A stretch of DNA of 64,000 nt. Origin: Sediminibacter sp. Hel_I_10. GTDB taxonomy: Bacteria; Bacteroidota; Bacteroidia; Flavobacteriales; Flavobacteriaceae. The translations under genes were made by a program, and so were the position numbers. Location of the stretch: positions 3,100,001 through 3,164,000 of the forward strand of contig NZ_JHZX01000001.1 in the NCBI RefSeq assembly GCF_000688335.1, in the 5' to 3' direction. Of this stretch, positions 53,832 to 60,877 are shown one piece after another. The stretch's first letter is position 1, and every line of letters begins with the position of its first letter. The notes beneath the pieces are model-generated. The model was not told the origin of the DNA. It did not search any database and saw nothing but the letters and a program-made list of their open reading frames with translations.

Positions 53832-54718
53832 CATTAAAAATAATTATTGCTCTGAGTCTCATGTCTTCAATCTTGTATGCTCAAGATATGAAAACATACA
53901 CCTACGCCATCAAAGGATTAGACACCTTAAAGATGGATGTGTATACTCCAAAAAAAATAAAAAAGAACGACAGTTTACCTGTAATTTTATGGATGCATGG
54001 CGGTGGTTTTGCTGGAGGAAGTAGAGCCAATGGAGACGAGGTGAAACTAATGAAGTACGCATCAGAAAAAGGCTATATAGGCATTTCCATATCTTACCGA
54101 TTATTAAGGAAAGGCACAGCAACTGGTTTTGGCTGTGACTGTCCTAAAAAAGACAAGTTGTACACCTTTGCAAACGCAGCCATTGATTATTTAGATGCTG
54201 CCAAATTTGTGTTTGAAAACAGTAATTTAATTCAGGCAGATACTACAAAAATTATTGCAGGCGGGAGCAGTGCGGGAGCAGAGGGCATGCTAAATGCAGT
54301 TTATATGAAAGAATACTTTATAGAAGATGTTAGTCGTTATAAAAATGTCAAATTTGCAGGTACAGTCGCTCTCGCTGGCGCTGTAGTGGATGCCAATTAT
54401 ATCAATAATTTAAACGCTATCCCTACCGTGTTATTCCATGGTACTGATGATAATCTCGTACCTTTTAGTGTGTCTCCGCATCATTTGTGTAGTCCCGAAA
54501 AACCCGGATACCTTATACTGCATGGCTCAGAGGCCATAGCCAATCAATTAAGTAAGCTGGAGACTGCTTTTTATTTTCACAAAGTGGTTGGTGGACGCCA
54601 TGAGTTATCGTCCATTCCCTTCGATCAGTTGGAGGTGATCTTCACATTTATAGATAAAACGATGCTGAACTCCGAAATCATTCAAACTAAGAAAACGGTT
54701 TTTAAGACCAAACCATAG
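53828..54718 (+). CDS. Secreted carboxylesterase of the alpha/beta hydrolase fold
   Basis: A 296-aa protein with a short signal peptide (ends LYAQ). Motifs place it in the BD-FAE/carboxylesterase group: oxyanion motif WMHGGGFAGGSR, nucleophile Ser148 in GGSSAGAEG, probable Asp in HGTDDNLVPF and His in GGRHELSS. It overlaps the GH2 gene by 4 bp, which ties it closely to that enzyme. The likely job is removal of acetyl or other ester groups so that GH2 or the sulfatase can reach the sugar. It is unrelated in detail to the esterase at 43033-43839, so two kinds of ester or two positions may be handled. Confidence 0.82.
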   Translation: MTLKIIIALSLMSSILYAQDMKTYTYAIKGLDTLKMDVYTPKKIKKNDSLPVILWMHGGGFAGGSRANGDEVKLMKYASEKGYIGISISYRLLRKGTATGFGCDCPKKDKLYTFANAAIDYLDAAKFVFENSNLIQADTTKIIAGGSSAGAEGMLNAVYMKEYFIEDVSRYKNVKFAGTVALAGAVVDANYINNLNAIPTVLFHGTDDNLVPFSVSPHHLCSPEKPGYLILHGSEAIANQLSKLETAFYFHKVVGGRHELSSIPFDQLEVIFTFIDKTMLNSEIIQTKKTVFKTKP

Positions 54719-54728
54719 TCCCGTTATC

Positions 54729-56396
54729 ATGAAAAAACACATCATTATACTTTATATTTTAATCGCTTTTTTTTCCTGTAAAGACGAAAAGAAAGTGGCT
54801 ATGGTTGAAGCTCCTGTAAAACGCCCGAACATTATCTTTATAATGGCAGATGATCACGCGACACAGGCCATTAGCGCTTATGGTCATCCCATAAGCAAGT
54901 TGGCGCCAACGCCTAATATTGATCGTATTGCAGACGAAGGTGCCATTTTCAAAAACAACTTTTGTACCAACTCTATTTGTGGTCCCAGTCGTGCGGTAAT
55001 CTTAACAGGTAAGCACAGCCATGTCAATGGTTTTAGAATGAATGGCAATCGTTTTGACGGGAGCCAACAAACCTTTCCTAAGTTGTTACAAGAAGCAGGT
55101 TACAGTACTGCTGTTTTAGGAAAATGGCATTTAGATGGTCTGCCTCAAGGCTTTGATTATTGGAACATTTTAACAGATCAAGGCAATTACTATAATCCAG
55201 ACTTTATAAGCATTAAAGAAGGGAATACGGTTGCAGATACTACAAGAGTTGAGGGGTATGCTACCGACATCATTACCAAAGACGCATTAAGCTACCTGAA
55301 TTCCGTAAAAGATAGTGAGCAACCTTTTATGTTGATGGTGCAGCAAAAAGCACCTCATCGCAACTGGATGCCGGCTTTACGGCATTTAAACAAGTATGAT
55401 TCGGTTCAATTTCCCGTACCAGATACTTATTTTACGGACCATGAAGGCTCAACCGCATCTAAAGAGCAGTCCCAAACCATTTATGTGGATATGTATGAGG
55501 GACATGACCTAAAAATGACAACATCTAAAGGAAGTTCAGAATTAGCGCATAATCCATGGAAAACAGACTTTGAGCGTATGACACCTCAGCAAAGAGCCGC
55601 GTGGGATCAAGCCTATCAACCCAAAAATGATGCTTTTCACGAGATGAATTTAAAAGGGGAGGCCTTGGCCTTATGGAAATTGCAACGCTATTTGCAAGAT
55701 TATATGGCCACTATCGCTGCTGTTGATGAGGGTGTAGGAGCCATATTAGATTATCTTGAGCAACACAACTTGGTTGATAATACTATTGTGATTTACACCA
55801 CAGATCAAGGTTTTTATTTAGGTGAAAAGGGATGGTTTGACAAACGTTTTATGTACGAGCAATCTTTGGCGATGCCCATGCTTATGAAGTACCCCAAGGT
55901 TATAGAGCCAGGTACCGAAATTAACGCCTTGACCCAAAACTTGGATTTTGCAGAGACCTTTTTAGATTTTGCAGGTGTGGAGATTCCGAAAGATATGCAG
56001 GGAAAGTCTTTAAAACCCTTAGTCACTGATGAGGTAGATAGTGAAGACTTTAGAGATGCCATTTATTATCACTATTATGATTTTCCAGCTTTTCATATGG
56101 TCAAAAAGATGTATGGCGTTCGCACCGATCGTTATAAGCTGGTTCATGTTTATGATGATATTGACGAATGGGAACTTTACGATTTAAAAGAAGATCCCAA
56201 AGAGATTTACAATCTTATAGATAATGAAAGTTATGATAATATTGAAGCAGGTTTGAGATCGCGTTTGGCGGAACTACAAGGTACATACAATGTCACAGAA
56301 CAGGAGTTTCAGCAAGCCAATCCAGAATCTATAAAAAGAGCATATAAAACCTTTAGCAAATTAAGGGGAAAACCCATTAAATCTTACGAACACTAA
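54729..56396 (+). CDS. Family S1 sulfatase, lipoprotein
   Basis: A 555-aa lipoprotein (Cys17, FFSC followed by Lys-Asp-Glu). It has the formylglycine-type sulfatase signature C84-G-P-S-R88 in NSICGPSRAVILTGKH, where the Cys is matured by a formylglycine-generating enzyme not seen in this window. Calcium ligands appear as Asp41-Asp42 (FIMADDHAT) and Asp359-Gln360 (YTTDQGFYLGEKG). LGKWHLDGLPQGFDYW and a C-terminal subdomain (DRYKLVHVYDDIDEWELYDLKEDP) are also typical. Its subfamily and target sulfate position cannot be told by eye. It implies that at least one glycan handled by the cluster is sulfated, which fits a marine source and does not fit plain laminarin. Confidence 0.9.
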   Translation: MKKHIIILYILIAFFSCKDEKKVAMVEAPVKRPNIIFIMADDHATQAISAYGHPISKLAPTPNIDRIADEGAIFKNNFCTNSICGPSRAVILTGKHSHVNGFRMNGNRFDGSQQTFPKLLQEAGYSTAVLGKWHLDGLPQGFDYWNILTDQGNYYNPDFISIKEGNTVADTTRVEGYATDIITKDALSYLNSVKDSEQPFMLMVQQKAPHRNWMPALRHLNKYDSVQFPVPDTYFTDHEGSTASKEQSQTIYVDMYEGHDLKMTTSKGSSELAHNPWKTDFERMTPQQRAAWDQAYQPKNDAFHEMNLKGEALALWKLQRYLQDYMATIAAVDEGVGAILDYLEQHNLVDNTIVIYTTDQGFYLGEKGWFDKRFMYEQSLAMPMLMKYPKVIEPGTEINALTQNLDFAETFLDFAGVEIPKDMQGKSLKPLVTDEVDSEDFRDAIYYHYYDFPAFHMVKKMYGVRTDRYKLVHVYDDIDEWELYDLKEDPKEIYNLIDNESYDNIEAGLRSRLAELQGTYNVTEQEFQQANPESIKRAYKTFSKLRGKPIKSYEH

Positions 56397-56410
56397 ACTT
56401 AAGAATATAT

Positions 56411-58279
56411 ATGACGTCCAAAATCAAACGATCCATTATTGCACTGGCAGCTTTAGCACTGCTACAGTCTTGTAAGGACCAAGAAACCAAAGTAATGGAG
56501 GATACTTCAGAAGTTTCAGAAAAAAAGGACAATTCCGAAGTCAAAAAAAGAGACTATCAAACCTATTGTAACCCCATTGATATCGATTATTCTTATATGT
56601 CCCACTACAGGGCTAAGAACAAGGTGTCTTATCGTTCTGGGGCAGATCCTGCCGTCATTAATTTTAAGGGTAAGTACTTCATGTTTGTCACCCGTTCCCA
56701 CGGGTATTGGATGAGTGATGATATGAGCAATTGGACCTTTATAAGGCCGCAAAGTTGGTACTTTACAGGGAGTAATGCTCCCGCAGCGGCAGTAAGAGAT
56801 GGCAAGGTGATTGTGTATGGCGATCCTTCTGGGAGCGGACCAATTATTGAAACAGATAATCCCGAGTTAGGGGATTGGACCACGAATTTCGCCGTGTTAA
56901 ATATGCCAAATGGTATTCAAGATCCTGACCTTTTTGTAGATGACGACGGAAAAGTTTACCTCTATGAAGAATCGTCCAATAAATGGCCAATTCGGGTTGT
57001 AGAGTTAGATCCAGAAAACTATTATGTGCCGCTTGGTGAAGAAAAAGACCTATTCAATTTAGAGCCTGAAAAGCATGGTTGGGAACGTTTTGGTCAAGAT
57101 CATAATTCAGATATCGATCCTTACATCGAGGGACCTTGGATGGTAAAACATGGTGATACCTATTACTTAGAATATGGTGCTCCAGGAACCCAGTGGAATG
57201 TCTACGCAGACGGCGTTTACACGAGTAAAAGTCCGTTAGGGCCATTTGAGTATGCACCGTACAATCCAATTTCATATAAACCTGGCGGATTCCTCAAAGG
57301 GTCTGGTCACGGCAGTACAGTTAAAGATAATAATGGCAACTATTGGCATTTTTCTACCATGGCCATTTCTGTAAATTATAAGTTTGAAAGACGCTTGGGC
57401 ATGTACCCTGCAGGATTTGAAGATAATGGACAAATGTACGTGAATACGGCCTATGGTGATTATCCGCATTATCTGCCAGATACAGAGGTAGACGCGCATA
57501 AAAAACGCTTTACAGGGTGGATGTTACTATCTTATAATAAACCTGTAACCACCAATTCGCCGTTAGTCACTAAAGAAATCAATGTTGTTGATGAAAGCAA
57601 TAGCGGGTATATGTTAGGGCAAATTAGGGAGTTTGACATTGCGAAAATTAATGATGAGGAAATCCGTTCGTATTGGGTTTCTGAAGCTAATAATGATAGT
57701 ATTTACGTGCAGATGGATTTGGAAAAACCAATGAACCTTAATGCGATTCAAATTAATTTTCAGGATTTTAATAGCGATATCTACGGAAGACCAGATGATT
57801 TAAGACAGCAATTTGTAATAGAGAGCTCTATGGATGGAACATCATGGGACGTGATTGCCGACTATTCAGAAAATAAAAGAGACATGCCTCACGGCTATAT
57901 AGAATTTAAAAAACCCATTGAGGCGAGATATGTGAGGTATAATCACGTGTATTGTACAAATAACTATCTATCCATTTCTGAGTTTAGAGTGTTTGGTAAA
58001 GGGCAAGAGGCCAAACCAAAAACACCAGCTAATTTTAAGGTGGCGAGATATGCAGATAGAAGAAATACCGATTTAACTTGGGATAAAGTAGAAGGCGCTA
58101 CAGGTTATGTGATTTATTGGGGGATTTCTAAAGATAAGCTCAACTTATCAGCCCTTATGTACGATAAGCCTAACTATGCATTAAGAGCTTTAAATACAGA
58201 TCAAGGCTATTATTATCAAGTTGAAGCGTTTAACGAAAATGGAATTTCAGAAAAGAGCGAGATTCTATTTACAGAATAA
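56411..58279 (+). CDS. GH43-like five-bladed propeller glycosidase lipoprotein with discoidin-like and FnIII domains
   Basis: A 622-aa lipoprotein (Cys21, LQSC followed by Lys-Asp-Gln-Glu). Residues about 70-380 resemble GH43 and its relatives: candidate general base Asp79 in SGADPAV, Asp171 in IQDPDLFVDDDG, candidate acid Glu240 in PYIEGPWM, and GSGHGSTVKDNNGNYWHFST. Residues about 385-530 resemble an F5/8 type C (discoidin-like) domain (DGTSWDVIADYSENK, ARYVRYNHVYC, LSISEFRVFG), and a fibronectin-III domain ends the chain (NTDLTWDKVEGATGYVIYW). GH43 members remove arabinose, xylose or galactose; related families act on other sugars. It lies between the sulfatase and a phosphatase-fold gene with gaps of 14 and 10 bp. 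Family level is fairly sure; substrate is not. Confidence 0.75.
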   Translation: MTSKIKRSIIALAALALLQSCKDQETKVMEDTSEVSEKKDNSEVKKRDYQTYCNPIDIDYSYMSHYRAKNKVSYRSGADPAVINFKGKYFMFVTRSHGYWMSDDMSNWTFIRPQSWYFTGSNAPAAAVRDGKVIVYGDPSGSGPIIETDNPELGDWTTNFAVLNMPNGIQDPDLFVDDDGKVYLYEESSNKWPIRVVELDPENYYVPLGEEKDLFNLEPEKHGWERFGQDHNSDIDPYIEGPWMVKHGDTYYLEYGAPGTQWNVYADGVYTSKSPLGPFEYAPYNPISYKPGGFLKGSGHGSTVKDNNGNYWHFSTMAISVNYKFERRLGMYPAGFEDNGQMYVNTAYGDYPHYLPDTEVDAHKKRFTGWMLLSYNKPVTTNSPLVTKEINVVDESNSGYMLGQIREFDIAKINDEEIRSYWVSEANNDSIYVQMDLEKPMNLNAIQINFQDFNSDIYGRPDDLRQQFVIESSMDGTSWDVIADYSENKRDMPHGYIEFKKPIEARYVRYNHVYCTNNYLSISEFRVFGKGQEAKPKTPANFKVARYADRRNTDLTWDKVEGATGYVIYWGISKDKLNLSALMYDKPNYALRALNTDQGYYYQVEAFNENGISEKSEILFTE

Positions 58280-58289
58280 ATTAATTACT

Positions 58290-59120
58290 ATGAATAAATT
58301 AGCAATAGTTGCCTTAATGTTTGTGTCTTTGGTATCCGGTCAAAACATTTCTGTGATGACTTACAACATTAAATTAGATTATCCTAAGGAGGGTAAAAAC
58401 AGCTGGAATAACCGTCAGGATTTTATGATGAACCAGATCAAATTTCATGCTCCTGATATCATGGGCGTGCAAGAAGCCCTGCCAAATCAAATGAAAGACA
58501 TAGATCGTTTGCTTCCAAAATACAGTTTTATTGGTGTTGGTCGAGATGATGGTGATGATGAAGGCGAATATTCCGCGATTTTTTATAATACGGAAACCTC
58601 TGAAGTTCTTGAAAATGGTACTTTTTGGTTGTCTGAAACACCAAGTACGGTTGGAATGGGTTGGGATGCCGTTTGCAATAGAGTATGTACTTACGGTCTT
58701 TTTAAAAACAATGTGACCAATCAGAAATTTTGGGTATTCAATACGCATTTTGATCATGTTGGAGAAGTTGCTAGAATGGAGAGCGTTCATTTGATACTTC
58801 GGAAAATTAAAGAGTTGAATGTCGAGAACCTTCCGGTAGTGCTAACAGGAGATTTCAATCTCGAGCCAAATACCAAAAATATTGCCCTTATAACAGAAGA
58901 ACTGGACGACTCCAAAGCGGTTTCTGATTTAAGTTTTGGACCAGAAGGCACTTGGAATGGCTTCAATTTTGATCAGTCCGTTACCAGACGGATTGATTAT
59001 GTCTTTGTGTCAAAGTCGAAAATTTCCGTAGAAAAATATGCGGTTTTAAGTGACTCTTGGGATTTAAAATATCCTTCAGACCACTTGCCAGTATATGTTG
59101 AGTTTAAAATAAACAATTAA
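58290..59120 (+). CDS. Secreted endonuclease/exonuclease/phosphatase-family protein
   Basis: A 276-aa protein; ATG 58290 is preferred to 58221 because it gives a signal peptide (ends VSGQ) and removes an overlap with the GH43-like gene. The EEP fold motifs are all there: SVMTYNIKLD, DIMGVQEALPNQM (metal Glu), FNTHFDHVGE, LTGDFNLEPN, RRIDYVFVS and SDHLPVYVE. Secreted members are often phosphodiesterases or nucleases. In a glycan cluster it could cleave a phosphodiester-linked substituent; it could also degrade nucleic acid or a phospholipid head group. With the metallophosphoesterase at 42027 it is the second phosphate-ester enzyme of this gene set. Confidence 0.85.
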   Translation: MNKLAIVALMFVSLVSGQNISVMTYNIKLDYPKEGKNSWNNRQDFMMNQIKFHAPDIMGVQEALPNQMKDIDRLLPKYSFIGVGRDDGDDEGEYSAIFYNTETSEVLENGTFWLSETPSTVGMGWDAVCNRVCTYGLFKNNVTNQKFWVFNTHFDHVGEVARMESVHLILRKIKELNVENLPVVLTGDFNLEPNTKNIALITEELDDSKAVSDLSFGPEGTWNGFNFDQSVTRRIDYVFVSKSKISVEKYAVLSDSWDLKYPSDHLPVYVEFKINN

Positions 59121-59224
59121 AAGATAGGAGTTTATTCCCAACACATTTATTAACTAGAAAAAAACGCTAAAATTCTTATTGATTTACTTTATTTTAGGCG
59201 TAGATTTTAAAAATCTCATAAATT

Positions 59225-60877
59225 ATGATAGGTATTATTTCCTTTGTAGGCTTTACACTTCTAGTAGCAATCATATCTTATTTTGCTACACGAACCACCG
59301 ATGAAACGTCCTCAGACGGCTATTTTTTGGGCGGAAGAAGCCTAACGGCAGGAGTAATTGCCGGTTCGCTCTTGCTTACCAATTTGTCTACAGAACAAAT
59401 TGTTGGTCTTAACGGAAGTGCTTACAGGGACGGATTATCAGTTATGGCATGGGAAACATTGGCCGCAATTGCCATTGTGGTTACCGCCGTATTTCTGTTG
59501 CCGAGATATCTAAAGGGAGGATTAACAACAGTGCCGCAATTCTTGGCAAAACGATTTGATACCACTACAAAAACCATAACCTCAGGTTTGTTCTTAACGG
59601 GCTACGTGGTGGTTTTGCTTCCTGTTATTCTGTACTCAGGATCTGTTGCCATAAGCGGAATGTTTGATGTGCCTACTCTATTAGGGGTCTCTAATACCAC
59701 AGCCTTGGTGATTTGTATTTGGGGAATTGGTATTATTGGATCTATCTATGCCGTTTTTGGCGGATTAAAAGCAGTTGCAGTATCAGATTCTATAAATGCT
59801 ATAGGATTATTAATTGGAGGGGTATTGATCCCAGTATTTGGTTTAATGGCTATTGGTGATGGTAATGCGCTTGACGGACTAAGTATCTTGTATGAGGCCA
59901 ATCCAGAACGCTTTGATTCTACAGGAGAAAGCTGGCAAGAAGTGCCTTTCGCGACTATTTTTACGGGTATGATGTTGGTGCAGTTATTTTATTGGGGAAC
60001 CAACCAACAGATCATACAGCGCGCTTTGGGTGCTAAAAGTTTGGCCGAAGGACAAAAAGGATTGTTGTTGGCGTCATTTTTAAAAATATTAGGACCGGTA
60101 ATTTTAGTTTTGCCAGGTATAATTGCTTACCATTATTTTAATAATGAATTGGTTTCTAGTGATTTGGCTTATCCTGAGTTGGTGCGTGCCGTTTTGCCTA
60201 AGCCGCTCGTTGGTTTCTTTGCAGCCGTGCTATTCGGGGCGATTCTTAGTTCATTCAATAGTGTTTTGAACAGTTCCGTGACCTTATTTGGGATTGACAT
60301 CTACAAACAACACATCAATAAAGAAGCACCAGAAAAGGTCATCGTTAAGTATGGTAAAATATTTGGAGTTTGTTTGGCCATTGCAGCCATGTTTATTGCG
60401 CCACTGATAGCAAATGCGGGAAGTTTATTTAACTATTTACAGCAGATCAATGGTATTTACAGTATTCCTATTTTCACCATTATTGTTGTGGGCTATACCA
60501 CTAAGAGAGTCCCTGCTATTGCTGCAAAAATAGGGATTATCTCAGGTTCTATCTTATACATTATAAGTCAATTTTGGATTGGTCCAAGTCGAGTTGCAGC
60601 AGCACTTGAAGAAGCTAAGGCAGCAGGGATCACAGACCCGCAGGCCTTAAGAATTATTGAGGCAGATGCTTATCCGCACTTTTTACATATCATGGCCATA
60701 CTATTTGTGGCAAATATTATTATCATGTTGATTATTGGTAAGTTTTATCCTAGAAAAGAACCTTTTGTACTCGAGTTTACAAAGCAAGTGGATATTACAC
60801 CATGGAAACACACCAAGGTTGTTGGATTGATTATTTGTATTATTGTAATAGCAATTTATATTTATTTCGCTAATTGA
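59225..60877 (+). CDS. Sodium:solute symporter (SSS family), sugar transporter
   Basis: A 550-aa inner membrane protein with about 14 hydrophobic segments. Typical SSS features: a first helix at the N-terminus, DGYFLGGRSLTAGVIAGSLLLTNLSTEQIVGLNG in the helix 2-3 area, GGLKAVAVSDSINAIG, and AAVLFGAILSSFNSVLNSSVTLFGIDIY. The closest well-known relatives by pattern are sugar (SGLT-type) transporters. It would take up the monosaccharide released in the periplasm by GH3, GH2 or GH43-like enzymes. A 104-bp gap before it, the longest in this gene run, might carry an internal promoter, but I see no clear one. Its stop codon overlaps the TTG start of the next regulator. Confidence 0.92.
   Translation: MIGIISFVGFTLLVAIISYFATRTTDETSSDGYFLGGRSLTAGVIAGSLLLTNLSTEQIVGLNGSAYRDGLSVMAWETLAAIAIVVTAVFLLPRYLKGGLTTVPQFLAKRFDTTTKTITSGLFLTGYVVVLLPVILYSGSVAISGMFDVPTLLGVSNTTALVICIWGIGIIGSIYAVFGGLKAVAVSDSINAIGLLIGGVLIPVFGLMAIGDGNALDGLSILYEANPERFDSTGESWQEVPFATIFTGMMLVQLFYWGTNQQIIQRALGAKSLAEGQKGLLLASFLKILGPVILVLPGIIAYHYFNNELVSSDLAYPELVRAVLPKPLVGFFAAVLFGAILSSFNSVLNSSVTLFGIDIYKQHINKEAPEKVIVKYGKIFGVCLAIAAMFIAPLIANAGSLFNYLQQINGIYSIPIFTIIVVGYTTKRVPAIAAKIGIISGSILYIISQFWIGPSRVAAALEEAKAAGITDPQALRIIEADAYPHFLHIMAILFVANIIIMLIIGKFYPRKEPFVLEFTKQVDITPWKHTKVVGLIICIIVIAIYIYFAN

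Noticed and set aside
58374-58790. 138-codon minus-strand ORF
   Set aside because: It is the reverse of the EEP-family gene, whose catalytic motifs are all intact. No start context or homology was recognised.
59121-59224. Promoter or terminator in the gap before the symporter
   Set aside because: Only a weak 6-bp hairpin (59202-59216) and AT-rich DNA were found, with no clear -33/-7 pair. It is left as unresolved.
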